Of a DNA stretch of 64,000 nucleotides, positions 1-12,100 are shown in pieces. The notes beneath the pieces were generated by a model, which saw only the letters and a list, made by a program, of their open reading frames with translations, was not told where the DNA came from and ran no database searches. The first letter of the stretch is position 1. Each line of letters begins with the position of its first letter. The translations under genes and the position numbers were made by a program. The stretch is from Coleophoma eucalyptorum (Eukaryota > Ascomycota > Leotiomycetes > Helotiales > Dermateaceae). The stretch is taken from the NCBI GenBank assembly GCA_026120035.1, contig JALRME010000013.1, positions 868,001 through 932,000 of the forward strand, written 5' to 3'.

Positions 1-707
1 ATAACCTGTCTAATTAGTCGTTGATGAGATAAATCCCTACGTAGTACATATAGGGTACAACAGGGACATATAAGACGACTGGATCCGGCCCAGTGATTCT
101 ACTTGCAGTTCAGTGACAAACAAATTGGCTTTCTTCTTACCTAACTCAAATCAAGAATTCTAGAAATATTTTAGCTCAAGGCCCCTGTGAAATGAATTGC
201 TATGCTAGAGAGATTATGGACTAAGAAATCTCCGGATCGTGTCTGAATTGGATCCTAGGGTTCTATACCCTTGAAAGAGACGCCGATTTGTGACATATAG
301 AGAATTAAGCAGCATTCTTAACGTGAACAAGAATCGTATTCAGTGATCCTTGTATCTCTTGAGAGGAAGTCAAGTAACAACAGATTTAAGAAACGGTCTT
401 GCGAGATGTATCAGGTTTTATTATACTGGCTGGGAAGGCAATTTGGGTGCATCACAGCATTCTACCGGGAAGCAAATACAATGGAAATGGAGCTATTCTC
501 GTTTTTATTACGTATTTCCCAGCAGGCCACCTGTGATAGCAAATTGGACTCCAAATGATCCGAGTGGAGATGGAGATGCAGGACTACAAAGTCAGTCCAT
601 CAGTCCCAATTCTATCTACATGCATATATTGTCGTGTAGACCTCACAATTAACGTCCTCATCAGTTTTTCTGAGATATTACGCGGTATTGTTTGTTCTTG
701 TGCACAG
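1..707. other. Left flank, no gene recognised
   Basis: This stretch lies downstream of the minus-strand KH gene and should contain its 3' UTR and terminator. Open frames here are under 100 codons, begin at GTG or TTG, and resemble no family I know. I see no repeat, tRNA or transposon. Confidence 0.5.
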
Positions 708-2756
708 CTACAAACCAGGAGGGGGCGGAACCTGTAAGAGAATGAGCAATGTTCCAAATTCTAAGTCACAACTCAACTTACTGCGCCATAAGATCCACTT
801 CCTCCTGGTGGTGCTGGTGGTGCTTCACTTGGAGGAGGTGGGGGAGCAGAGCCTGGGGCACCTGGTGCTTGTTGAGCAGCTTGAGCAGCAGCCATGTATT
901 GCTGATAATATTGAGCATAGCTGTTTAATGTCAGTGATTAAAGGTAGAAAAGTCTAAGCAATTGAACTTACGCAGCATATCCACCATAAGCAGCATACGG
1001 ATCTGGCTGGCCGATAGATGCATAGTAGGCAGCATATGGATCGGCTGCGGAGGATGGGCTTCCAGCTCCAGGAGCCGAAGGAGTTGATGGACTCATAGCA
1101 CCACCTGGCGCACTTGGTGCTGGAGAGTTGCTGTAACCTCCATATCCACCGCCTCCGTATGAGTTGGTTCGATCAGGTGCACGGTCACCATATCCACGCT
1201 CGCCTCCATATCCAGTGCTGGCTCCATAACCTCGCTGCTGTGGCCTGTTTTTATGCTCTTCATATTGCTCGCGAACGTTCTTCAAGAGATCCTCACAGAG
1301 TTCTTTTGCCTTTTGAACCTCATTTGGATCAGGGCCGCTAAATAATGTTAGTATGGTTCAGGGAAAGTAAATAAAAAACCTACGCAACATGTAGATACAT
1401 GTCCTCATCACTTTCTCTGCCAGTTCCGTGCTCCATGAAGCCGGAACCACGGCCTTTTATTTGAACACGGCATCTTGTTTCCTGTTGGATATGTTTGACA
1501 TAGGCACCACCATGACCTACAACTTGGGCACGAAGGTTAAAACCTGGGATGGGCTCAAAATCTATTGGGATCTTCTCCTCGGGCCATTTGCGCTGCAAAA
1601 GAGTTAGTATGATAACAAAGGATAAGACTACGAACTGCTGACTCTGCCAAATTCATCTCGTTCAACCTGCTCAGGCTCTCGTCTACGGAAACGTCGCTCA
1701 TCGACTAAGTTGGGCAGTTCCTGCTTCATGAGTTCTTCGATTTTCTGTATGGCTTCTTCGAGGCCCTTCTTCGATGTACTCGTGACATGAAGGTACAATG
1801 GCGGGTTCTATCCTAACCATCAGCGTGCTCTTGAAAACTAGAGGAGGAAACTCACTGCGGCCGTTGCCATGCTTTTATCGGGGTAATAGTTTCCTCGCGT
1901 TGTGACATCTTGAAAAGTCAATATAAAGTCTCCTCTAACAAGGTAAATTGGTGTAGGCAAAGCGTACCAGCGCCGGTTTCTTCTTTGATCTATGTCACGC
2001 AGCGGGAGTTAGCAGATGCCAAAGAGGGTTGTGTGAATGCTATTCGCGCTCAGGTAAGCTTGAAAGTCCCGACACAAGATAGATGGAATAGGAAAAGGTT
2101 GAAAAGAGAGTGATAAGTCCTGCTAGACCTATGAAGAAAAGCCTGAAATATCAGTGGAATATAACACAAGGAGTATTTACCATCTTTTGCGTCGAGCCCT
2201 TAGTCAGTGTGTATCGATTGCGCAGGTCATTGACCTCGATATCTTTGATGTAGTCGCCGTCTGCAATGTACATCTCGCCATTAATCGCACTAGCACTGTT
2301 ACCTGCCCCAGAGGCTCCGGGAGAAGCTGACTTTCCGGGAGTATAGTTCTCAGAAGTCTAGAAGCTGTCAGCCAACTGCCAGAAACACCTTTAGGCGGAA
2401 AAGCATACTGCTCGAATCGGGGGAACATCGACATGTTGAATGCCTTTCTTGGCTTGGAGCTGGGCATTAATCTTAGCAGCAGCAGCGGCTGAAAAGTACC
2501 ATTAGCCGGTGATCTATGGCAAGTCTTCATGGGTTTGCCTACCTGCTGCAGCTGCGGGATCGAGGGCGCTCTTCGGTGCGGATTCGGGCGCTGGGCTATG
2601 AGAACCTTGCGTAACAGGGCTACGGCTTCGTCTGTACTCTGGTTTGTGAGCGGGAGGGGAGCGCGAGCGTCTATCGAATCTTGAGGCCCTCTTGGGTTCA
2701 GGCTCTTTCTGATCGAAGCGCGAGCGCTTGGCGGTGCGTCTTTCGGTGTCATCCAT
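708..2756 (-). CDS. KHDC4-like KH domain RNA-binding protein
   Basis: Predicted single-stranded RNA-binding protein of the KHDC4/BLOM7 type, a family linked to pre-mRNA splicing; that role is inferred from the family. I assemble ten exons: 2756-2543, 2488-2409, 2357-2181, 1989-1968, 1908-1856, 1807-1643, 1592-1384, 1337-972, 920-782 and 731-708. They give an in-frame 482-residue protein. The N-terminus is Arg/Ser-rich. The middle has a first KH-like unit (YIADGDYIKDIEVND, then YTLTKGSTQKM) followed by the typical KHDC4 module with VGHGGAYVKHIQQET and IKGRGSGFME. The C-terminus is Gly/Tyr/Pro-rich and ends VPPPPGL, encoded by a 24-nt last exon. The fourth exon is only 22 nt. The start is the ATG at 2756 in a clean frame. 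It is divergent from ILV6. The family call is firm; the precise target RNAs are unknown. Confidence 0.85.
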
Positions 2757-3122
2757 TTTTGATTGTGCGGCAGACAGCTGGAGGTGGAGAGGAAGCTGCG
2801 CAGAGGTGGTGAGAAAAGGGACAATTCAGGCAGCAAATAGCAAGGGCTGTATTTCGAAAGAAACGGGCAAATGTCGACCGTCGCAGAAATCTTGCGGCTC
2901 ATCAGAGGTGACCCCTGCACTCGCTTATGCTGAACTTCCCCAGACTGTCTTAGAGCAAAGGACGCTAAAATTTGTGATTCACTGGGAGCGAGATCGGTGC
3001 TGGGAAAGTCGTCCGGATTTATTCTTGTTCCTCTGAGTCAATTGAATCTCTCGACGTCGTTGCAGAAGTCAGTATACCATCCTCAACAGACCAGCAGCCC
3101 GACAAGGCTCCGTTCTGTTACG
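2757..3122. promoter_or_regulatory. Shared promoter of KH gene and ILV6
   Basis: A 366-bp gap separates the divergent starts of the KH gene and ILV6. It contains TGATTCA at 2975-2981, about 140 bp before the ILV6 ATG. That is a variant of the Gcn4/CPC1 amino-acid-control element. Use of this site is an inference; a single heptamer occurs often by chance. Confidence 0.35.
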
Positions 3123-4133
3123 ATGGCTTCCTGCAAGGCAATCATGAGCATTCCCATGCGCGCATCCATCGCTCGTAGAACAACGGCTACTATCACAAGA
3201 CAAGCTCAACGTTATGAGTCGTCCGCTCCGTCAACCTCAGCATTGGCATACAAAGCTATCCATCGACGCATCTCACCACTTCCCGTCTCAGACTCCCCTC
3301 CTACCTGGTCTGCACAAGCTGCCGTGTCGAATATCCTCTATGAGACACCCGCTCCTTCGATAGCACCTCCAAAACGACACATCCTCAACTGCCTTGTTCA
3401 GAATGAGCCGGGTGTGCTGTCCCGCGTCTCTGGTATCCTTGCAGCTCGTGGTTTCAACATTGACTCGCTGGTCGTGTGCTCCACCGAAGTTGAGGATCTC
3501 TCTCGAATGACCATTGTGCTATCTGGACAAGACGGAGTTGTAGAGCAAGCACGAAGACAATTGGAGGATTTGGTCCCAGTCTGGGCTGTGCTTGACTACA
3601 CGCAAGCACCGTTGGTTCAGCGTGAACTTCTTCTCGCCAAGATCAACATCCTTGGTCCCGAATACTACCAGGAGCTTCAGCAACACCACGAGATTACACA
3701 ACAATTCAATCCTGAGGATCTCGAGGGCCAGGAGCAAGCTCTCCACCAGAGCGCGTCGCACGAAGATTACCACCCAAGAAACTTGTCACCTAGCGAGGCA
3801 TTGAGACTCAAGCATGAGCACTTGAGATCTATTACCTATTTCACCCATCAATTTGGTGGAAAGGTCCTCGATGTCAGCACCAACAGCTGTATTGTCGAAG
3901 TGTAAGTTTTCTAGCATATACAAATTCTATAACAAATGAACTAACTTTCTTTTAGCTCGGCCAAACCTACCAGAATCGACTCATTTATCAAGTTGGTTGC
4001 GCCATTCGGACTTCTCGAGTCACAGCGAACAGGCTTAATGGCTCTACCCCGTTCGCCTCTCTTTGCTCCAGGAGAAGATACGGTCAAGGAAGCCGACGAG
4101 GTTGTTGATGCAAGCACTTTGCCTCCAGGATAG
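3123..4133 (+). CDS. ILV6: Acetolactate synthase regulatory (small) subunit, mitochondrial
   Basis: Regulatory subunit of acetohydroxyacid synthase, the first common step of valine, leucine and isoleucine synthesis in mitochondria. In yeast it binds the catalytic Ilv2 subunit and gives valine feedback inhibition. Two exons (3123-3901 and 3956-4133) encode 318 residues; the intron is GTAAGT..TTTTAG. The N-terminus (MASCKAIMSIPMRASIARRT) is basic and Ser/Arg/Thr-rich, as in a mitochondrial presequence. An ACT domain begins at HILNCLVQNEPGVLSRVSGI and continues through GFNIDSLVVC. The C-terminal small-subunit domain carries GKVLDVSTNSCIVEV and, across the splice, SAKPTRIDSFIKLVAPFG. The ATG at 3123 is preferred over an upstream in-frame alternative codon because it opens the presequence. 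It is divergent from the KH gene and convergent with the Tag1-like gene. Confidence 0.95.
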
Positions 4134-4435
4134 AGAAAATATGACCCAAGAAAAGTGGGGAGAAAACAGAGGAAAGAGAAGTTTGGAGTTTTGATAAGGT
4201 TGGCGTATATGATGAGTGTACATCGATCTGCATCTAAGACTGGACCAGGAATATGGTCTTGGCATCTAGATTTAGGACATAAAAACTTTCTTGCTTGTAT
4301 TGTAGTCAGAATTTAACACTATTTTCGTAATTGCAAGACCCAACCTTTCCTGTGAACGCCTTCCCGACCCGGTGCTACCCGTAGAACCATTATATCCCCC
4401 CATTCAGTCAATCATAAAGACCATAACGCAAATTT
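4134..4435. other. Convergent 3' gap between ILV6 and Tag1-like gene
   Basis: About 300 bp between two stop codons facing each other. It should hold both 3' UTRs and polyadenylation signals. No gene or repeat is visible. Confidence 0.5.
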
Positions 4436-7303
4436 CTACAGTCGAATACTAGCACCTATGCCGCCGCCTATATACCAGATAGTCTCGCTCCACCGGCCAA
4501 GCCTGATACCAACAGTGCCTTTGGCGTCCAGTTTCAGCTTGCCTCCTAGTGCATTTCTTACTGCATCATAGCCAACAGAATCCAATGACCAGTCGACAGG
4601 TAGCTTCGGAGTTGTGCTTGCTCCAGGCGGGACTTTGAAAGGGAGATCATATTCAATCCGACCAACTGGTTCTGTGTGATTGTAAAAAGCAGTTGCGTCA
4701 ATGGACTCTATGTAAATACTGCTATGCTCCAGGGGGGACAGAAGAGTGAAGGTTGCAGTTGAGGTAAAGAGATGGAAAGTGGCGTCATCGATGAAGTGAG
4801 GCCGATTGTTATCTTCATCATCATCAGGGCTGTCATGCCCATGGCCTGTGTTTGGAGTCGGTACCCTTGGAGTGGGGATCTCAATCTCAAACTTGCTCAA
4901 TGCCAGGCCTAGTTTAGGCTGGCTAGGAATTGATCCCTCGTGGGTTTGAAAGGTCAAGGTCGTATTAAATCCAGAGACATATTGAGAAAGTAGCTCCCTG
5001 CTAATATTACGGGCCTTTTCTCCTCCAAGTCTGGTAGGATCCCATATCGCTTGCACAAGTATGTTTGTATTGTCGCCAGCGACAACATCTACGTCCTTTG
5101 CTGTTGCCTCTCCGATTATTGATCCGTTGTGGAGAATGTGAATATTAATAAAAGGAACATGTGCAGTGTATTCCGTGGGATTTGTAAAATTCACCCTGGC
5201 TTCCAGATCCAAAGAGGTCTTTCCAGTGTCGAGGATAGCCAGATCACCGACCTTAGGCTTGAGCTTACTGAAATCTTTGCCTGTTGAGATCGCTGTAAAT
5301 ATCTCGTCAGCTTCCGTACCATTGTGTTGAAGTAACAAACGGACGGCATCCTAACGTTTCACAGGAACGATCCCTTCTGCGGGCATGTCCTTGACGACGA
5401 ACTCCCCAAGAACGGTTGCGAGCTCTATATCAACAAGAGCCTGAATCTTGAGCATGACACCTTTTCCATCGCTGCCGAAAAGTAAGGCTTGGAGGACGTC
5501 AGTGAAAACGTCATCATCAGTGACTGTTAGAGGCGCATTCTTGATCTGAGATTCAATTTCAATGGCAGCATCATCTCCCGTTGAATTGACTCGCTTCGAT
5601 TGAGCCTTCTGCCACTTCTTCAGGTTGAGCTCGCCTAGTTTATTGCCTTCGTAGAATACATCGGCGTTTGCTCGAACCTGCGTTACATTGATGCCAAAGT
5701 TCATCTCTTGCGGGATACTAGCAAGCACCATGATATTTGCAGATATCTGTGGCTTAGACTCGTCCGTATCTGGTTCTGCCCACGGATCCGGAAGGCTAAA
5801 GTGAGTGTCCGTTAAGGAGAAATTCTTGATGACGTTGTCAAAGGTGTGACCTGGAAATGGTACGGGGACAGTGACGCTGGAAATGAGTTTGGTGATCCAT
5901 TCGGGTGTATCTGTACCAGGTGGATTGGATCCGCGCACAAATATGGTTGTGTCATTGCCATGTATGTATTCCCCGAGGAGTAAGTCTAGTGGAGAGGACT
6001 GTGAATGAGGGCAAGTCTTCAGAAGATTCTTTGGAATATCACGAACAACGCCTCCTACATCAATGTTGACTTCTGAATTAGGCTCTACGTTGATCGCAGC
6101 CGTGGTAGCATCTGCAAGCCGAATGTAATTGTCGTCGGGTCCACAGTTAGGCACCAGGATATCAAATCCAAGGGGTGGAATTGTCAGTTTGATGGGGTAG
6201 CTATTGACAAGCGAGATCGAAACATCGGCGGCCATACCACGTTGACCAGTCGTTGAAACAGGAACTTCCCTGAAGTTGAGCTTCGTGATGTTATATGCTG
6301 GAATAGCAGGGATGTCATTGCCTGGAAATAGTTAGCAGCATTCAGGCCGTTTCTCAGAGATGACAAGTATTGAGTGCTCAGCAGCGGTAAGCCATACACG
6401 TATCTGACTAAAACCAACTCTCAAGAGACTACAACGGAAAGAGTGTCGTTCTCAAGACAGATTTTTCTGCCCAAACTGAAAAGATGCAAAGGAATTATAG
6501 AGTGATTGACCTTCAAAGACAAGTGACTCAGATATTTTCTGTGTTCCAAGAGGTATCAGGCCGGACTTCAACGCTACATCGGTTTTTCCCAATATACGAA
6601 TTTGACCCAAGCGACCCTCCAACCAGTCATTGGCAATTCTGAGGACTCCATTCATATCACCAGGCTCCAAGTCTGTGAGGAAATCGACCTGTGTCGTACG
6701 ACCGTCGCGGATATTGACAACAATTCCAGGAACGAGAGCTGTACCAACAAGGACATTGCCATATTCAGGTAGGTAGACCTCCACTACGGCCTCTTTGCTC
6801 TCAACCTGTTTCGCAACCCAAGTACCTAAACGTCCAAGTTTCCGAACAGTGCTACTCTTGACTCTGGAAGCATCTAATTTGAAATTCGCTTGGACTCTGG
6901 CCCTGACACCCGTTGCGGTGAATGAATGGATAGAAAGATTCGTCGGCTCGATGACCAAGGACTCTTTGGCATACTCCTCCACGATCGCAGGCGCACAGAA
7001 TGTACCTATTAATATAGCAAGTACTACCAGGCCTAGAGTGCTAACTGCTACGATAGTTGGCCACCGCCGTCCACCCTTGGTATATTTGATTGATCCTGAG
7101 CGTTGACTTTGTAGTGACCTTAATGAGGTTGCTGCTGGCGAAGGGATTCTCTCATTCGCATCAACCTCACCATCGTATCGCGGGGCTCCATCTGTTCGTG
7201 AGAGCAAAGGCTGACTTTCATGAGATTCGTTTGAGTGATGGGAATGAGCTGACGTAGGTCTTTGCGACCTGCCAAGCAGCGGCGATGATTGATTATCAGA
7301 CAT
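4436..7303 (-). CDS. Tag1-like type II vacuolar membrane protein
   Basis: Resembles the fungal family that includes yeast Tag1 (YLR173W), a vacuolar membrane protein needed to terminate autophagy; members are often mislabelled as pre-rRNA processing proteins. Three exons (7303-6511, 6321-5356, 5292-4436) give 871 residues. Residues 1-80 are Ser/His-rich and cytoplasmic in the model. A single membrane span lies at about 82-103, followed by a large lumenal region of repeated LEA-2-like beta sandwiches with many N-glycosylation sequons (NFT, NGT, NHT). The second intron (5355-5293, GTTAGG..TTTACAG, branch GCTGAC) removes an in-frame TAG at 5353-5351. Without it the gene looks like two ORFs in one frame. 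The start is the ATG at 7303; the frame extends upstream only to a TTG. The gene is certain; the Tag1 assignment is moderate. Confidence 0.65.
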
Positions 7304-7955
7304 GGTTGAGGGCCGAGATCTGCTTGCTTGCAAATTCGAGTTGTTTCAACGTCCAGCGCGAGGTCTGATAGATAACTGTGTTGTTGCGACAGCCTTCAGG
7401 AAATCTGTCATGTCAAACAGGTTTGACGTTGATCGGTACTTGTGCCTTGAGAGCCGGGGAAAGAGCAAGATAAGTGGCACTGTAACGCTAGTATGCAGAT
7501 CGATCTGGGGGGCGGTTCAGGAACTGACACAACTACGAGATGTTGCAGCAGCCGCAGATTTGTGGATGGTTATGGATACTGCTTTGTACTCTGTTAGTAA
7601 AACAAAATATGAAGTAATTTGTCTTCTGCTTGAAATGGCCTGCGACGTCGACAAGAGCTGGATACCGACACGATGGTGTAACCCCAGCCTCGTCATGCGA
7701 TTAATGCCTTATATTATAGGCATGCTGCAAGGCACCCAAAAAGTACAGGCACCACTTTTTCTGCCATGCATGACAGGCAAAACTCAAGGGCACACATGAG
7801 TCCAAAGGTCTGAAAGAGCAAATCCAGCTGTGAGTAACACGGGTGACTCCTCTCAACGGTCAATGGTCAGCTAGACATATCCCATACAATACCAACCATT
7901 ACATCTACTTTCTGTTCCCTCAATTGACGTGCCAATTGACTAAGAAGACCCAAAG
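7304..7955. promoter_or_regulatory. Divergent promoter region, Tag1-like gene and ARG3
   Basis: A 652-bp gap between divergent starts. An open plus-strand frame crosses it (7302-7799) but resembles no protein and overlaps the Tag1-like start, so I do not call it. A likely amino-acid-control element lies near the ARG3 end and is listed separately. Confidence 0.4.
7844..7849 (+). promoter_or_regulatory. Candidate CPC1/Gcn4 site upstream of ARG3
   Basis: TGACTC sits 107 bp before the ornithine carbamoyltransferase ATG, with a related TGAGTAA about 13 bp upstream. TGACTC(A) is the core recognised by fungal CPC1/CpcA/Gcn4, which activates arginine genes on amino-acid starvation. Position and target gene fit; binding is inferred. 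Confidence 0.45.
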
Positions 7956-9160
7956 ATGCCTCCAACCATGAGCGCCAGAACAGCGCTTCAGTGCTTGACC
8001 AAAGTACCGAAGAGAGCTTATTCCAGTCCTGCTACCCCTCAGACTTCACCGTTCGCTCCTCGACATTTGCTCTCTATTGCGGACCTCACTCCAGCTGAGC
8101 TTACAACCCTCGTTCGCAATGCCAACTCCCACAAGCAAGCTCTCAAGTCGGGCTCTGTACCAAAGAGCTTGGTTGGTAGCTTGTCGGGAAAGACTGTTGC
8201 TATGATGTTCAACAAGAGGAGTACTAGGACACGAGTTTCTACAGAAGCAGCTGTTTCAACGATGGGTGGTCATCCTATGTTCTTGGGTAAGGATGATATA
8301 CAGCTCGGTGTAAGATATAAGACTCATATTCCCTAGATACAAATGCTAACTGATATAGGTCAATGAATCTCTGTATGATACCTCTCTGGTCATCTCCTCC
8401 ATGACGTCGTGCATGGTTGCCCGTGTTGGCCCTCACTCCGACGTAGCAGACCTCGCAAAGCACTCGGCAGTACCTGTGATTAATGCACTCTCCAACGATT
8501 ACCACCCTCTCCAAACAATTGCCGACTACCTCACAATCCACGAAGCATTTCCCAGCAGTACATCTAGCAGTTTGTCCGGAACCCCTGATCTAGGAGTTGC
8601 AGGATTAAAGATTGCTTGGGTTGGAGACTCGAATAATGTACTCTTTGATCTGGCGATTGCCTCCTTAAAATTGGGTGTTCATATTTCTGTTGCTTCACCC
8701 AAGGGTTACGAAATCCCAGCGTACATGCGAGAGATCATTACAAGCTCGGCGGCAGGTGTTCAGTCACCAGGAAAGCTCACCGAGACCAATGTACCTGAAG
8801 AAGCGATCAAGGACGCAGATATTCTGGTCACGGATACATGGGTGTCGATGGGCCAAGAAGAGGAATCAGCGAAGAGGCTGAAGGCATTTGCTGGATACCA
8901 GATCACCAATGACCTCGCAAAAAGAGGAGGCGCAAAGGAGGGCTGGAAATTCATGCACTGCTTGCCAAGACACCCAGAAGAGGTTGCTGATGAGGTCTTC
9001 TACAGCCCTCGATCTCTGGTCTTCCCTGAAGCCGAGAACAGACTATACTCTGCTATCGGTAAGTTCCTTATATTCACACTTGATATCTTAACAAACGCTA
9101 TACTAACTTCCTGTAGCTTCTCTGGAGGCCTTCGTCGTTAACAAGGGGAAGATTGTCTAG
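7956..9160 (+). CDS. ARG3: Ornithine carbamoyltransferase, mitochondrial
   Basis: Makes citrulline from ornithine and carbamoyl phosphate in arginine biosynthesis; known as ARG3 in yeast, argB in Aspergillus and arg-12 in Neurospora. Three exons (7956-8309, 8359-9058, 9117-9160) encode 365 residues. A short basic leader with a TKVPKRAYSS stretch fits mitochondrial import. The carbamoyl-phosphate motif STRTR is at residues 89-93. The ornithine-side motif HCLPRHP is at 318-324. The second-domain segment GLKIAWVGDSNNVLFDL is intact. Both introns have GTAAG donors and CTAAC branch sites. The length matches fungal relatives and no key residue is missing. A TGACTC element upstream suggests cross-pathway control. 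Very sure. Confidence 0.97.
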
Positions 9161-12100
9161 ATTGCATCAAGGTATAAATTCTTCGGTTTTATATGCATGG
9201 AAAGCAGGCTGGGAGTCACAAAAGTTTTGGTCGCCTAAGTGCAAAAAGTTCATCTCATACCAAGATACTGCTCCTATGACCTCGGAAAAGTAGCTGATTT
9301 CGAACCCAATCAAAGAATTGGGGAAGTAAGACGTCCGAGAAATTTGGGTGCACATTAATCAGTGACCTTAAATCTCTTTCTTGTGCCAATTCCCAGCCGC
9401 CATCCCTTTGGTACAAAACATTACATCTTATCACTAGTCACATGTGAATGCAGACCTACTTTCTTATCCATTCTTACATCCAGTGGAAGGATGTACTCGA
9501 AACTTTGGTCCGGATCTCTCCCCAAGCAATAAGCAAACCCAGATAATAAGGCTTCAGGGTTATAAACATGCGGATTGATTCTCGTACTGTTGCTTTCGAG
9601 TTAGAGGCACCTACCTGCCTGTCTTACTTGATCCCTGATAAGAAAGCAAAGCTTACAGGAAAGGTAATCATCAAAACCATCTCACCTACCCTCTTTTGCC
9701 TTATCTAGCTAGGTCTCCAATAAACAAAAGTAATACCCGACATCCTTCACCCTATGATCATATATAGCGGAATTGACTTTTGGTAAGCTTATGCTTCGAC
9801 ATAATACGCAGGAATAATGCCGAGCATAATCACGGAACAAATCCTAAAAAGATAATCTCATGTTTGGATACAGTAAGAAGTCAGAAGTTAGGAAACTGAG
9901 CAGCGAGGATGTAGATGAGAAGAAATTATAGCGTCATTTTTTCCTTCCCAAGCTAATTGACTTTTGAGAACTTCTCAAGATGCAAGCCAATGAACTTCCC
10001 AAGAACAACATAAAAATGTCTTGTTTCGAACAGGGTCACACCGGCTAGTATCACATTTAGCCAGCTGTAGCTGGAAGGCAAACGAATAGCAGAGAAAGAA
10101 AAAACAACAAAACAACAAAACAACAAAAGAAACCTGGAAAGCATTCTCATCACCTGTGTCTCATCACCTCCCCATTCCCATGAACACACTCAAAAAGGGG
10201 GGGCCAATAAGACCGCGAAGCAACATCCGTACGAGCACAAGCATAAGCATCTCTTGAAGTCAGCCACCTACGCCAACGAGAGGAAAAAAAATCTTACTCG
10301 TAACCAGAATTGTGCGCCACAACCTTGTGCCATACGAACCGATTATTTATGACATTGTGTCAGACAGGAAGAATCTGCCCGGTTTCTATCGGATGACAGT
10401 GGATAATCATCACACTGCATCTTCCCCCAGAGACTGGGCGAGAAAAGCTAGGGAGGGTAGGGCACAAGGAAAGGGTATATACATTATTAAGAGCAGGTGG
10501 AGTGATAATTGGAACAGAGAAAAAGGCGATTTCATATTTCCTATTCCCGTTCGACTAAAGGAGATAGAAAGACAGGAGAGGAGAATATGAGCAACAGTCA
10601 AGCGATTACGCAATAATATTTTCTTTCCTCAATCGGACCTCAGCAGCCAGGCATGCTCTGGTTTTCCCCATACAGCCCTACTGAATTGTCGTCTTGCCAT
10701 GGCTTCATGGCAAGGTTGCAATCTAAGATAATAATAAGTAGATCTCGAATCACATGTCTTCCTGGACCTGCGTGCGCGCAATCGCAGGTGGTACGAGGCC
10801 TGTCGAAAAAACCGTGCCAACCCAATCAATAAGAGAGCAAAGACCACAACCCTAAAAGGAAAAAAATAATAGTAATAAGCAAGCCAATGCATTATCAGCC
10901 CAAGATGTGTCAACGAAAACATTTTTTCTCACCTGCCCTATGGGGGCCAAATATACGTCCAACGGGCGGCAACAAAGAGATTTTTTTCTTATGAGGGGGA
11001 ACAGAGATAGAAGTTTTTCTTAGACACCGGTACGACAGTTCACGCATGTGCCTTGCCTCCTTCCTGATATCGACTTCTACCTCCGTTACATGGACCATGT
11101 AAGTCAACGAATCCAACGACACATTGCCTCGCTCGGCGAAGCTGGCCAGCCAGGCCGAAGTTCAACGGTCCGTACTAGGAATCGGTAGACGTGCGCAAAC
11201 CAGCAAGCACTGACGGCGTCGTCTTGTAGGTCTGGCCGGTGCCGTTTGGCCGAATCAAAAAAAAAACATCCACTGGAAATGAAAAGCTGAGCCGAAAGAC
11301 AGAACGATGGCCAATAGAAGGCATGTTCAAGCCATTGACCACGGAACAAAGCAAGAAAAAGGAGGTGATAGTAATCATTCGCATGCTCTTGCATCATGAA
11401 TTCATGCTTCATTCAGCCTTTCCCGAGGCCACGTCTGGTACACCCAGGCGAGAACAGAAACCGGAAGGATTAAGACATGGGCATGATAGGATAGCGATAC
11501 CCGTCGGCACTGTACCTGAATCATAAAAATAATTATCAGGTACGGCCAGACAAAGAGCTTCGGCATCGCCGTTGACCGTGAATCGCGTCTGGTGCGGCTA
11601 GAGTCGTCTCTTTGTCCTCTTTGCTACTGTTCGCAATTCCCCCTTTGCAAACGGGAGGCAGTAGTAGGTCCCATAAACCAGGCAAGGCAAGCCACGAACA
11701 CAAGGATTGCGCATGGGTAGGGCAAGCTGGCACTCGCAATGCCACTTACTACCTTATGCTACTACTGTAGAGCCAGCGTGCCCAAAGCCCCAAAAGTCCA
11801 AAGCCCAAAGCCCAAAGCCCCCGAATACCCGATCCCTGGAGGTGGTCGTGTCTCACCAAGAGCACCAAATTGGAAAACTTCTAGAATTCCTCAAATCCTT
11901 CTAGCGTTCGCGGTGGCGGCGGCGGTTGATTGCGTCGGAGGTTTTGGCGTTGTCACTTGGCCTGACAGGGACAAGTCATCCCTTGCAGTTGTGTGTGGAA
12001 TGTGCTGCCGGTGGCACATGCAGGCGTCCGTATTACTCATTGTTTTTTCTTTGGTGGTGGCAAGTCTTATTCAAGGTTGCAGAGATTGGCTCGGGGATCT

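Noticed and set aside
7302..7799. 165-codon plus-strand ORF between Tag1-like gene and ARG3
   Set aside because: It overlaps the start of the Tag1-like gene antisense and has no family resemblance.
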